64,000 bases of DNA from Gautieria morchelliformis (taxonomy: Eukaryota; Basidiomycota; Agaricomycetes; Gomphales; Gomphaceae): positions 124,001 through 188,000 of the forward strand of contig WHVA01000146.1 of the NCBI GenBank assembly GCA_015179125.1, written 5' to 3'. The translations under genes and the position numbers were made by a program. The notes below the pieces were generated by a model that was given only the letters and a program-made list of their open reading frames with translations, was not told the DNA's origin and searched no databases. Of this stretch, positions 1 to 11,827 are shown in pieces; the stretch's first letter is position 1, and every line of letters begins with the position of its first letter.

Positions 1-1384
1 CTCGCCCTGAGAGGTGATGCGACCCCTTTGACCCGGGGGGCAAGGGCCTTCAACCACATCCAGACGTCCATGTCGTCTAGGTTGAAGGTGCCATCCGCGT
101 TGTCACGGATGGCGGATGGGATTCCTTCAGGGTTGTGTATCCAACCCTTCAGGATGGCCACGATGTCATGCGGGGTACCGCCTGCTATCACGAGACAATC
201 CCTTTTGGGATTGCAAGTGCGTTGTTCGCGCTCAATGCATTTGAATACGCCGATCATCTCCCGCGTACGCATGAGCTGTGGTGTTTCTTTTGCCTGCGCT
301 ATGAGTTTGATGAAGCGTGGGTCGTCGAGCGGGCAGATGTCGTACCATTGAGTACGACGCTGTTGGGCCTTTCCTATCGGTTGTGGTAGGAGGCCCGTCT
401 CGGAGATCGGTGGGTCTCTGAGTGGGATGAGCGTCCCCTCCCCGGGTAGGGAGGGTGAACTGTCCCCGCCGGCGGAGGCAGGGCCACTCCAGGCCTGATG
501 TACTGGGCCTCGATCTGTGCTACCCGCCGCTGAAGGGTGGGGTCGTTGACAGTGTGTGACGATGACGCCGCTAGGTAAGCAATAATCGTGCTTTCCTTCG
601 CAATGGTTAGCCCATTGACGGTGTGGGGGGAGCCGCGCAATTTCTTGCGCTTTTTCTTTGGCTGCTCTGCCAGCCTCTGTGCCCGTTCGGGGTCATACGT
701 CTTCCAGATGGATGAGTCGGACTCCCATCCATCTGGGACGCCATACGCAGAGTCGGAAGGCGCGCTCTGCCCTTCTGTCGTTGTCATTGTCGGGGTTGGT
801 GCCGATAATCGGGACGCTAGTCCCAATGTTGCGCGTGCCCGCAGAGGTACCGTCGCGCGAAGTGATGATGGCCCGGCCACTGGGTCCATGGCCGGGTCAT
901 GTTGCGGCCTTTTTGAGGCAACGTGGGCCAGGGTAACCTGGAGCTGGGCTGCGCTCAGCTGTTGCTCCAGGTCCTTGATCCTGGCGCGCTCGGTTGCGAG
1001 CACGTCATCGCGGTCCTCGACCGCGCATTCCAGCTCCTTGACCTCTTTTTTAAGGTCGTGGATGTCCCGGAGGGGCTCTTCTCGCGCGTCACATGCGATG
1101 CCCCTTGGGAGCCATCCCCAAGCTGCATTGATGGCATCGCCGATGTCTTCGTCTCACAATTTGACCTTGCGGGTGCTGGTCGCGGCCCTAAGGTGCGCGG
1201 CGTAGTCCACGCACGTTGCGCAATCGTCCGGGTGGATGATGGCGAGGGCGTCCTCCCATCCCACGATCATCCAGTGCTCCTGGTCTATTGGAGCACGGAG
1301 AATGTCTGCGGCCCCCTGTCTCGGGGCCATTGTTCGCGTTGTGGACGTTGATGGATCAACGTCCATCCCATCTTTAGGGGGCAT
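1..1384 (-). pseudogene. Extra ORF downstream of Gypsy-A pol (partial, broken)
   Basis: This frame follows pol on the same strand and runs off the left edge. The likely start is the ATG at 1384, giving MPPKDGMDVDPS. The middle part (about 1130-900) is rich in charged residues with a heptad-like pattern (KKEVKELE, ATERARIKDLEQQL), which suggests a coiled coil. A basic stretch, KKKRKKLRG, follows near 640. One in-frame TGA at 1154-1156 sits where CGA (Arg) would read on. The frame changes near 370-430, after which a different frame carries an ordered sequence (WYDICPLDD, MIGVFKCIERE, DMDVWMWLKALAPR) to the edge. I do not recognise the family. Its place after the chromodomain is where env-like or accessory ORFs sit in some LTR elements. 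It could instead be the gag of an adjoining element. Confidence 0.55.
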
Positions 1385-1506
1385 CATCTTCGTGGGGATG
1401 ATGGTGGTTAGCTTCCAAGAAGCGATGCGCCCTCGGAAAGATCCGAGGTGAAAATTTAACCACACCGTGGCCGGCGCGTCACGTGGTCTGCACATGACAG
1501 ACACGT

Positions 1507-4500
1507 CTAGCAGCGTCTGGGGAGGTTGCGTGGTTTGCCCACCCCACGAAGCTCTAGACAGCTATCTAGGGCTTCAAGGTCCTTGCAGGACGACATGGGT
1601 TCCTATGTCATGTCGCCTAGGGTCCAACAGACCTGGAACTCCAGGTCCGTCGAGTTTATCCATCGATGTGTGATAATCTCGTCGACGAGCCACTCCTCGT
1701 CGTCATTTGCCCTGAAGTCATAAAATGACTTGGCCTCACGACGAGGGAACAATTCGTCGTGGTTAGCCTCGTATCGCCGTACGAGGCTGGAATGGAAGAC
1801 CGGTGAAATGCGACGGATTTTCAGTTCGTCGGGAAGATCGAGGGTCACCGTCGAGGCGTTGTTGTAAGCCTCGATGACGCGGTACGGTCTGATGTACCGC
1901 GGGACTAGTTTTCTGGCTCTTCCTTTTGGGAGAGTTAGGTTTTGTGTCGAAAGGTAGACATGGTCGTTGGCCACGTACCTGTCGCTCGCCATACGTTTCT
2001 TATTTGCGTGAAACGTCTGCGTCACTCGATGCTCTATGATTGCATCGTGTGCCGCCATCAGGTTCCATTTTGCCTGACGTGCGAACCGGGCTACTCCCTT
2101 GAATGGGGTGTCCATGGCTATGGGGAGGTCTATCCGTGGCATATAGCCGTGGTTCAGCTCGAAAGGTGCGAACCCTGTGGTCGCGCTGACGTTGCTGTTG
2201 AGGGCGACCTCTACCATTGGGCATTTCAATGCCCAATCCTTCTGATCATCTCTGACGACCGTGCGCAATATCTGGCCAATCGAGCGGTTTGCCCGCTCAG
2301 TTGCTCCATCCGTTTGGGGATGGAAGGCAGTTGACATGAGGAGCTTAGTCCCCATGAGTCGCTGTAGTTCACGCCAGAAGATCGATGTGAACTTCGAGTC
2401 TCTGTCCGAGACGATGGAGTCGGGAACTCCGTGGAGTCGGATGACCTCCTTCAGAAACAGCCAGGCTACTCCCTTGGCTGACACGCTCGTTGTGGTTGGT
2501 ACGAGGTGTACGAGCGATGTTAGTCGGTCGATGACTACCATCAGGTAGTCACAGTCGTTGGATTTGGGCAGGGGCCCCCTGAAGTCGATGCCAATCGACT
2601 GCAACGGCCTATCTGGAATGGGTAGGCTGTGTAGTAGGCCTTTGGGCCGTTGTGGCCCGGTTTTCGTCATCTGACACCTCGCGCACGATGTGCAGAACGC
2701 TTCTATGTCTGGGCTCATGCCCGGCCACCAATATGCTCTTCGAACGTAGTTCGAAGTCTTCAGATGGCCATAGTGGCCGACTATCTGATGTGCCTGATCG
2801 ATGATAATTTCGATCAGCTTCCTTCCCCCTTGAAGAACAGAGCGGGGGACGGCAATGACATCTCTTTTGAGCTGATTCTTAGTCCATATCAGCCTGTCCC
2901 GGATCCCGAATCTCGGGTGCGCGTCTGGGTGCGCGTCCGGGTGCGCCATGATCTTTGTGAACATGGTGTCCCTGTGGTATGCGTCTTGTAGGACCTTAGA
3001 CAGGTCTACGCCTTGCTCGACTACCCAGCGCAGGGGCGCGCTGTGATTTCCTGCGGTGATGGCTCTGACATCATCGTCAACGTCGCCGCGTCCCGCGACG
3101 ACGTTCGCGGGCTCTGGAGAGCCCTCATTTAATGTGGCAGTTTCTGTTACTCTCGCCTCTGTCTTCTCAGTGAGGCGTTTAGAGCATCTTGTCGCCGCTG
3201 TTCGCAACTCGACATACCGGTCGGTGGGCAATAACTCACCGTCCGGGTCTAAACACGCATCCGCGTTCACGAAGACATGGTCCGGGTGATTGTCATCGCT
3301 CGTGTCGCTCTCGTAGTAGCGCGACAGGCAGTCCGCTACCTTGTTCTCTATACCGTCAACATGAACGGTGTTGAAATTGAACCGGGAGAGGAACTCCCAC
3401 CATCTGACCTGTCGGTCAGATAGGCTCTTCTGGGTCTCTAAGTACTCGAGCCCTTTGTGGTCTGTGATGAGGGTGAACCTTCGCCCCAGCAGTTTGTCCT
3501 CCCATTTCATGAGAGCCTCGAGCACCGCGATCATCTTGTGCTCGTGAGTCCAGTAGTGTTGCTGAGCAACGCTGAACTTCTTTGACAAGAAGCCAGCTGG
3601 TTGACAAGTTTTCCAGTCAGGACCTTGGCCGTAGACCGCACCGACACCGGCTTTTGATCTGTCGGTGATCACCCAGATCGGCTCTGGGCACCTTGCGTCT
3701 ACTGGACGCAGGATCGGGGCCATACAGGCCAATGCCTTAATGCTTTGCCAGCATTTGTCGAGTAGTGGTGTCCATTTGAATGGGCGGTTATTATGCGCAC
3801 AGCCTGATAGTGGGGTGGTATATGTGCTAACATCTGGCATGTGGTGTGCCAGATACTGTACCAGCCCGAGGAAACGCTGGACGTCTTTGAACGTCCGTGG
3901 CCTGCACCACTCGTGGATGCGTTGCATCTTGTCCTCATCGGCATGTACCCCTCGGTCATCGATCATATGGCCGAGACACTCCATTCCGATGGAGTAGAGG
4001 TCCACCTTTTTCTTGCTCAGAAAGAGGTGATTCTTCCTCAGTCTGTCAAAGACGATGTAAAGGTGCTCTTCATGCTCTTGTATTGAGAGCGAGAATATGA
4101 AGATGTTGTCCATGTATACATGGACGAAGCGACCTATGCAGTCGCGGAAAATGGCTGTCATTAGCCGTTGGAATGTTAATGGGGCATTACAGTCCCGCAT
4201 TTGTATCACCTGGCTCCTGAAGGTGCCAAGGATCGTGGCAAAGGCAGTCTTTGCTACGTGATCCGGATGGATCCGGATCTGCTCGTATGCTTCTGACATA
4301 TCAAGTTTTGTTCGATATCTGCAGTGAGCCATGTCGCTGCGTATGATATCTTGATCTGGGAAGGGCGTGACGTCCTTCACCATGTTCTCATTCTGCTGGC
4401 GCAGATCGAAGACGGTTCTCAGTGTACCGTTCTTCTTCGGCACACATAGCATGGGAACTGCCTGCTGCGCTACTGCCGGAATCCACCACTTTGCAGTGGT

Positions 4501-4737
4501 GTATTGTTCTATCTTAGCCGACAGTTCCTCTTGGAAGTGTTCGGGGCATTTCGGTAGTCGATACCGCATGTGCTTGTTGGGATCGATGAGGTTGATCTCA
4601 TGGTTGATCTCCCGTAGTGGCGGGAGTTCTAATGGAATTCCACTGACTAGGTCAGTGATTCGTTCCATCCATTCCTCGCGGAGGCGAGGAAGGTCATCAT
4701 CCGTGAGGATGATGGTGGTGGTTGGCTTAGCTGCCAT
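1507..4737 (-). pseudogene. Gypsy-A pol: RT, RNase H, integrase, chromodomain
   Basis: Ty3/Gypsy polyprotein that copies element RNA and integrates the cDNA. The ATG at 4737 is chosen because an upstream frame stops in the same TAATG. Seen in order: RT (LDMSEAY near residue 145, catalytic box near 210), RNase H (TDRS near 357, TDHKGLEYL), integrase zinc finger H-H-C-C near 645-680, integrase core acidic residues in GIDFRGP, SDRDSKF and GATERAN, and a C-terminal chromodomain (EEWLVDEII). Two lesions stand out. The RT box reads YMDN, not YMDD (AAC at 4105-4107), while the copy at 28.9 kb keeps YMDD. The chromodomain is cut by TAG at 1603-1605, where related elements have Trp; the frame then stays open to TAG at 1507. 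A short in-frame tandem repeat (AHPD) lies near 2940. The element is not expected to be active. Confidence 0.9.
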
Positions 4738-5952
4738 TAGGTGCTGTTGGCGTCTATTAGGTCCCGCAGCGCGCGGGCCCACTTTCCTTTTCCCATCGCT
4801 TTCACCGTTAGGTGAGAGTGTCTCTCCCTACGGCTGTAGGGTGAGTTCGAGGATGAGTCATCCCGCGACTCGTCCTCCTGGCTTCAATGAGCCAGGTTCG
4901 GCTTAGGTGCCTGGGTGATCCTGCTCACCCGTGGCCCTTTGTCCTCGTTCGTCGATCCGTCGTCGTCGAACGATACCTTTGTTGTGATAAACGCAAATAT
5001 TTCATTTCAAATCGTTTATATATAAAAGAAACTAATAAAGAAAGAAAATCAAAAAAAAAATCAAAAAGAAACAGAAATTACATTTATGATAGACGTCGGC
5101 GCAGACGACGATCACACGAATTTACGACATGCTATATTACTCATAGATCGGGTAATGTACAGGAGTTCGAGCGTCCACCACATGCGGTCGATCAGGGACG
5201 GCGCGCCTATCGAGTGATGGCATCGGCCATGACGTCGACAGGCGCCAGGCCATAGGCACCGAGGGGTGCGGGCACCAAACGCGGCAGAGAACAATAGACT
5301 GCACAGGAGTACAGTATGCTGTGGAGCGACCTGAGAATGTCACCTGCAGTATACATACTCAATCAGCTGCCCCACAGAAAGGGCACAGAGACAGCGGCCC
5401 CATCTCCAAGCCCAGCATATATGCTGGGCAGGGTAGACTCAGATCCATTTTCCTATTTGAACTCCATGACACGTCTGACTGACTACTATCTTAACATCAT
5501 GTGGACAGGGGCTTTGTATACCAGGTACAGATCTCTATTCCAAAGCCCAGACAATCCTAACATCATCCCCATCACCCCATGACTTTATGACTATAAATTA
5601 GTCACCCCTTAGTTACAAAGTAGTTTTTCGACCCATCCATCCAATATCTTGAACACTAGTAGTTACTATCAACATAGTATAAATAGCTAGTACAAATGTA
5701 TGAACGAAATCATCCAGAATCGATTATTCTGCCTCCTGAGATTACTGTAGTCTTGTTTGATAGCTACAGAGCTCAGATATTGATAGTTTATTCCAAATCT
5801 TCGTCGAGGGTCTACTATCACTGTTTACTCTATACTACCTTAAAAGCGAATGCTTTTGATTTGACTATCCCTTGGATCGACACCGTTCTTCTGTCGACAC
5901 GGTCACGTGACTCTCATTCATCAGTGCTGGACGCGCCTCGAAAGGCTTAGTC

Positions 5953-6433
5953 TGTTGGGTGCATTTATGCTCCTGCACCAAAACCAAGCATAATATGTTC
6001 AATTTATTGTGTGGTTTTTCCAATTGTTTCTCACATTGTTCTTGTACCATGCATCCATTTCTCTGCTTATTTTCGAAATTTTCTAGTCACTCTCTACCTC
6101 TCCATTTCATTCTGTTATTTCTATTTTCACAGGCGGCTGCACCCAGCGGAGTTTGAAATGACTTCGACGCGCGAGCCCTTGGGCGCTAAAGGGCCGGGTA
6201 TGCCTTCTGAGACAGGATAGTGCTCCTCTCTCAGTGACAATAAATTCACTGAGAGAGGCGAGTAGTATCTTTCATATATACATAGCATGTTGACTGAAAA
6301 TCATGTAGTGTATTTGATTCTAGGTACTGTATTAATACATCAGTGACAATAAATTCACTGAGAGAGTGTATTTGATTCTAGCTTTCTAAGAACTCTACCG
6401 AACCTTCCCTGCCATAGCCCCAAGTTGCTAACA
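5953..6433 (+). repeat. Nested solo LTR, TSD TAGTC
   Basis: Starts TGTTGGGTGC and ends GCTAACA. It is flanked by a perfect 5-bp duplication TAGTC (5948-5952 and 6434-6438). Removing it restores continuity with the copy at 57.5-58.5 kb. The same family recurs at 18898-19276. This copy is about 100 bp longer because a segment holding CAGTGACAATAAATTCACTG is duplicated (6231-6256 and 6341-6366). Confidence 0.92.
6225..6258. other. Short perfect stem-loop in LTR
   Basis: CCTCTCTCAGTGA (6225-6237) pairs with TCACTGAGAGAGG (6246-6258) across an 8-base loop. The same hairpin is kept in the sister LTR at 19178-19209. It could act in RNA as a stop or structure signal, or in DNA as a protein site. Confidence 0.8.
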
Positions 6434-6517
6434 TAGTCAGCACATAGAAGAGGGGCGAACGCAGTGGTTTCAATCACTGAGCAATAGATTCTACTTGTTA
6501 AAAGGCACTAATTGACA

Positions 6518-8272
6518 CCTTAATCCAAAAACCTTGCCCGTGGGGATCACTTCGTTCCCCTTGTGGGTCGTCCCTGGGCTCGAAAAGTCCAGGGTTATGC
6601 CGAACCTCCTTAGGAATGGTGTCCCTAAGATAGCGTCGTAATATTCGACGTTCGCTACATTGAAATATTCATCGTATGTCTCACGACCAAACTTGATGGT
6701 CCTGTTCGTTCCATAGTTGATTGTGGAACAGCTGCCTATGCAGGCTAGCTGCAGTGCGATTGGTTGCTCCAGGGAGAATGTCTTCATCCCTGTAGCTCAT
6801 GTGAATTTGGGGGACAGCAGTACCCCTTTGCTGCCGCTATCTAGCAGGCAGTGGGCTTTTACGCCGTTTATTTCCCAGTATGCCGATAGGGTATGGTTCT
6901 CACTGCGTGGACGCGTTGGCCGCGTCCTGTGTTTGCTTCGGTGGTGATACACCGGCTCGGCCGCCTTGTCTGGCGTGACCGACATGCGTGCCGCCATAAC
7001 CTTTGTGGCGGTTTCGTCTTCCAGTGCGAATCTGATCGCGCTGGACCTGTAGGTGGTGTCTTCCACCTCCTTGTCCCATTCATAGTATTGGGACGGCTCT
7101 GGGTCCCATTCTTCAGTGGGTGCATCTCCGTTGTCCAGAGTGTCGTTGGGTTGGGGATCACCCTCCCCCTCTTCGTCAATTTGTTGAAGAGAATTTTGAC
7201 CAAGATCCGTCTCCGGATCCTTGGCTTCACCGTCGTGCCTCACGGCCGCTGTCCTTATACCGGACCTAAGCCGGGGGCACTCTGCCTTCTTGTGGCCAGG
7301 TTGGCCGCATTCAAAGCATGTGGTGTTGCTTTGGTTGCCGCTGGGCCTATCGTTAGGACGGCCCAACATTTTCGTCGGTGGGGCAGGTCGTGGGGACGAC
7401 CCTGACGCTTGAGGCTGTTTAGCTTCAGGTGGGCGTCCAGCTTGTGCTGAGCGTGAGGGCAGTAGCCGTTGTCCTGTTCTGCTTCTTGCGAACAGGCTGG
7501 GCCTGGTCAGGCCCGTTTGTGTCAACGGCTTGCTCCCTGTGAGCCGGGCAGCGCTTGCCGTTGCTGCTGCGCTTTCTGCGCGGTGCATCCCCATGTTGTA
7601 TCGTGATGCCTCCTCGATCATCCGGGCCGTCTCGAAGAGTTGCTCTATTGAGCTGCTTTCGGCATTATAGCCCTTTTTGAGGACCTCGTTGCGCAGCATT
7701 TCACGCAGCACTGATACGAACTGTCTCCGGAATGTGTACTCATCTGGTGGCTGTATCATACGTGCCATGTATTTCATGAGCTCGTTCAGCATCTCCTGAA
7801 TGGTTTTCATGCCTTGCATGACCGCGTCGAATTTATTCGATGCGTGATGGTACATCAGTGTGTGCAGGAACCTTTTTTGAAGGCCTTGCATCACGGTTTC
7901 CAGAGTCCAGCTGCGGACCTGGCGATCGAAGCGTTCAACGTTTCGAAGGAACCATTCCTGGGCTTCGCCGGTGAGGTGAGTGCCCACATAGCCGACCTGC
8001 ATGTCAATGCTGGTTGGCCCTAGGAGGCAATTCATTTTTAGCCATCGTAGGATGGCTGCCACAAAGATTTCAAACTCTTCGAGGTCAGATCCCCCGGCAT
8101 ATGGCTCGGGGTGGGCCAATTTTACGCCAGCTTTCGCTAGCACAGACTTCTCCGAGTCTGTGTCTGCGGCGTCTGCTAACACCACGCGGATCATCCGTGT
8201 GATCCCGTCGTACGGCTCCATTGGTACGACGTAGGCCTGGTCAGGGATTCCCTGGCCTTCCGTTGGGGCCAT
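6518..8272 (-). pseudogene. Gypsy-A gag and protease
   Basis: Gag forms the particle shell and binds element RNA; protease cuts the polyprotein. The frame from the ATG at 8272 holds a capsid-like helical region (EEFEIFVAAILRWLKMN, GEAQEWFLRNVE), then a proline/serine-rich linker, then one CCHC zinc knuckle (CFECGQPGHKKAEC), an acidic stretch, and a retropepsin start with LLDSGS. A single TGA at 6797-6799 (CGA expected) cuts the protease just after the active site. The frame then continues with AILGTPFLRRFGITLDF, the second half of a retropepsin. Apparent coding down to 6491 crosses the LTR junction and is accidental. Frame analysis suggests that coding upstream of 8272 continues toward 8430 without its own ATG. 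Confidence 0.85.
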
Positions 8273-8502
8273 GGATTGCTCGTGCGGTTGTGATGCCGTG
8301 TGGGGCAGGCTGTTATATGCCCTGATGGGCCCCGGGCCCGGATGGGGCTCGGGATCGGGAGCATTTTGTGCTCTCGGTTCCGGGGGCGTTTTGTGCCTGG
8401 TGTCCCCGGTCAGTCCCGCGGTGTGGATCCGTAGCCTGCTGTTGTAGCTGCGCGCGCTTGCCGTGTGTCCTGTACAGCTTGCGTGAGCTGCTCATCGGGC
8501 AA

Positions 8503-9576
8503 CTAAGCGGTGTGGCTGTGGGCCACTGTCTCTTCAGCATTCTTCGCTAGTAGCTCGAGTGCCCGTGTGTGGCGGCGCGTGGCTGGGGCTTCTTTATGCT
8601 GCCAGTGTGCGACTTCGAGCTCTAAGCTCTCGGTAGTTGTTTCAGAGTCAGGCTCTGAGGCGACCTGATCCCTAACGATCTGTTGGATCGTTTTACGGCT
8701 GTCCGTTGGGGCAGCCGGTTGTTCTTGAGGTTCGTTCCCGAACCTTACATCCTGTTTGACCGGGATGGCTGGCGGCGGCATTCGCTGCTTGTCTCGCTCC
8801 TTTCGGCGCGGGTCTTCCACGTCGCGACTGCGTTCATTGGCCGCGGACTGTCACGAGCCTGGACGACTTGCGTCGCGTTCCCCGCGTGGGCGGAGGGCTT
8901 TCTGGACGTCCTCCAGCATGGCTGCATCTTGCAGCCTGACCTCCTCCGCCTGGTGGAGTTCCTTGCCGATTGCCATTAGGGCGGTGGCGCCGTTGTCAAG
9001 CTGCGATGCCAGCTGATCGTGCTTGTGGCGCGTCAGCGTACTTCGGTGCAGCGCAGCCGGCACCTGTTTGTTCAGGGCCTCTGCTGTCTCGTGGTCGATG
9101 GCGTGAGCCCTTGAGCTCTTGCGACTAGAGCTCGAGTATTCCGAGTCCTGACCATCGTCTGGTGCTCGTCTTTTTTGCCGTCGTCCTCCTTCAGGGACGA
9201 TCGTCGTCGCTCTACTTCGTGAGCGTCGGTTTGAGTCGTGGCTTTGTGCCCACCTCGACATTGTTGCTCTACCGTCTGACGATGGCAAGACTTCTCTGCC
9301 CTTTCCTTTGTCCTTGGGCAGAGAGAGATGGGGGGGCGGTGCCGGCTCGTTGCCCGGCGTCGTCTCTTCCTCGGCCACGCTCGACGAGACGTGGTTGGGG
9401 TTTTCCTTGTCCTCTACTGAGGCGACGAGGGCGGTGATATTTACGATCTCTCCGTCTTCTATCGTCCTGTTCTCTTGGTCCAGGATAGCGTCAGCCGTCG
9501 TGTCGCTGGGATGCGCCTGGGGCGTGGACCTCGAGCTCGTCGCTCGTGTCCGTCTTCGACTGCGTGGGATCATCAT
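8503..9576 (-). pseudogene. Gypsy-A gag N-terminal ORF
   Basis: Starts at ATG 9576 (MMIPRSRRRTRATSS), right after an untranslated leader, and is highly charged. A helical region near 9000-8880 (QLASQLDNGATALMAIGKE) may be a coiled coil. The same ORF recurs, more decayed, at 24432-25435, so the start and reading are supported by two copies. In-frame stops occur at 8851-8853 (TGA for CGA) and 8503-8505 (TAG for CAG), with another TGA near 8414. The frame relative to gag at 8272 changes between 8425 and 8500. I see no zinc knuckle or enzyme motif here. It is most simply the N-terminal part of Gag. Confidence 0.7.
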
Positions 9577-9599
9577 GCTCGCAGCCGACAGTAGAAGGT

Positions 9600-11820
9600 C
9601 TACTGGAGGGTCTCAACATGTTTAGTCGTCGACGCAGCGATCTTTTTCAAGATTGCTTTGAATCCACTATTGGTTGGTCACGTGGCGATCAACCACAGGA
9701 TAGTTCAAAAAGGTGTAAAGGATGTTGATCTTAAGACCTTGTATCACAAGGGCACTACAGAACTTGACCAATGAGTGGTATTCTGAATGCTACGTAGTGA
9801 CAGGTAAGAGTAATATGCGATGGGGACCGCTGGCCGGTCACCACGCATAAACTATACAGTGGGTCCCTAAGGGGCCCACTGGGATTATGTAATAACTATT
9901 GTACATGTAGATAAACAGGTTATTTACAATTGCACAGATTCCACAGTTCAGCTGTTTGCTGGGTGAACAGCTGCAGGAAGTTCAAAAAGGTGTAAAGATA
10001 TTGATCTTGTTACCTTGTATCACAAGGGCAGCAGAATTCAACCAATATGTGTGTCATGATTCGTTTATTCTATGGATCAGCCATCCATATTCAACGAATG
10101 AACATCCCTGCTATCGGACCTTTGAACTCTTCGCCGAACCCCTTTTGCATTTGCTAATCCATCATTTCCCATCAGGACCCTGGCCCATGGAGCCATTGCC
10201 GATCATAGAACCCATCACCTGTGAAACTCCCACTCTATGAATGACCCTCATGCTCAGGACACATTCGGCCACTGTCAGTTGCAGCCTCCGTGCAGGTTAG
10301 CATCAATGAGCTTTGTAGCAGTTATGCACAGTACTATTATGAATAGATTCTCAGTGAACGGTCAGTTCACTGAGTATGTATAACTACTCTACCTATTATG
10401 AATAGAGTCTACAACATAGTAAGTATATGATCATGATGCATAACAGGATGGGGGCACGTACCTCAGTGAATGGTCAGTTCACTGAGGGATTAGCGACTGT
10501 GGAGCGAGTAGATATAGGCCCTCGGTCAAGATTGACCGAGGCCAGTAATACTATATTACTAGAAGTCTGATAATCCTTTCCATAACCTACTTGGCCCTGC
10601 GTTCAACGCTTACCGACCCTGACTCCAACAGGCTTGTCACTGCCACAGGATTGGATGGTAGGAGCTGCCAAGGCACGGAATCTCTATTAATCTTTCAAAA
10701 GCCCCTCTTTCTTGTTGGAATTAGCTTCGCTACGGGCTCCACTCTATATAGTATGTTTCCCCTTTGTTTGTAATGTGACTGTGCATCTCTTGTAATGTTC
10801 CGAACCACCCGGCCTCTTTCTCATTCACCAGTAGCATACATGTATTCTCTATAAAAAGGACTCACCTCTCATTCATGCCCCTAGTTCAATTATCATACAT
10901 CTTCGTTGTGCATTACCTTACCCACTTGTGAGAAACCAACTCTTGAGCACTACCCTTCTATCTTGCCCTCCGTTCATATCAGGACTAGGAACATCACTAG
11001 TGAGTTCAAACTACCAATTCTCCTTACTCCGAACCCTTGGGATTACTCTGCACCTGTTGGAAAAGACCTCTAGAGGAGTGTCTTCGCCAACAAAGGGATC
11101 ATCTACCTCAGATAACCCTTCTTCATCACTTCGGACCATTTCGCCGAGTGTTGTAAAGGTTTTGCTTTGACTGTAGACTCGGGGTCCATCTATCGTATAC
11201 CCCTTAGTAGTATTAGTCATAGTCTGGTACTCTTCGCCAGCTATGTCGTTGATTCGCACAAGGGACCTCTTGGTTCACTGTGTTCAGGTGTCTCAGATTC
11301 ATTGACACCCACTATTAAACCTTAAAAGAACCAATTCTGACAATGTGGTATTCTGATGCTACGTAGTGACAGTGTAAGGTAAAGGTTCAATGGGGAACTG
11401 CCACCTGGTTCCTATGCAAGAACTATACAGTGGGTCCATGTGGAACCCACTGGCATTAGGTAATGTGCAAGTATTGAGCAGTGCCTTAAGGGCAATGTGG
11501 GTAAATGGTTATTTACACAACCAGAAACCCCTGCATGTAGATGAAGGCAACATTCACCAATGAGTATAGTAAATGGCAAGGATGTTCCCTAGGCAGAACA
11601 CACAATGGCATCTACAACGATGATGACATAACATGAAAATAACTTTGCGCAGCTAAGGACAGGTTAACTATGAGGACAAGAATCGTAAGTAAATTGTCTG
11701 TCCAATGGAAGGTAATACTCACCTCAGTGAATGGTAGTTTCACTGAGGTGCGATGGTATTCTAGCAAGGCTTATATAATATCGGTATGGTCTATGTGTTC
11801 TCTGCTTACTAACACTAGCA
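9600..11820 (-). repeat. LTR/leader region with stem-loops, tandemly duplicated
   Basis: On the minus strand this begins TGCTAGTGTTAG at 11820, directly after a purine tract (AAGGGGGAG) that follows the Copia stop codon, and runs to the Gypsy-A gag start. A module of about 250 bp is present twice: once at 9671-9950, and once at 9949-10051 continued at 11343-11530. A third copy lies at 25530-25696 plus 26967-27080. Each module carries the same series of small inverted repeats (see findings). The inner end is not defined. It behaves as the 3' LTR of the Copia segment and also as the 5' leader of Gypsy-A gag. Confidence 0.55.
10052..11342 (+). repeat. Solo LTR (TGTCATGA family), TSD ATGTG
   Basis: Starts TGTCATGATTCG and ends CCAATTCTGACA. 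It is flanked by perfect ATGTG duplications (10047-10051 and 11343-11347). Excision rejoins sequence that matches the undisrupted module copy at 9760-9800. It is related to the Gypsy-C LTRs at 15.7 and 22.7 kb but diverged. It carries two CTCAGTGA...TCACTGAG hairpins (10350-10374, 10461-10487) and a third hairpin, CCTCGGTCAA/TTGACCGAGG, near 10519. Confidence 0.85.
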
Positions 11821-11827
11821 CTCCCCC

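Larger units (their letters stand above)
4980..6517 (+). repeat. Solo LTR (TGTTGTGATAA type), split by a nested LTR
   Basis: The unit starts TGTTGTGATAAACGC and ends near CTAATTGACA. The reverse complement of 57456-58496 is a second copy along its whole length, which defines the ends. Both carry TATAAATAG (here 5678-5686), a plausible U3 promoter. CCTT flanks both sides, a short 4-bp TSD. It separates the protease end from pol in the same Gypsy-A element, so it inserted after Gypsy-A. The first half includes an A-rich run near 5050. Orientation is taken from the TATA box and the TG...CA ends. Confidence 0.7.

Noticed and set aside
6491..6517. Apparent continuation of the protease frame to 6491
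   Set aside because: This stretch belongs to the end of the inserted LTR, as the copy at 57.5 kb shows.
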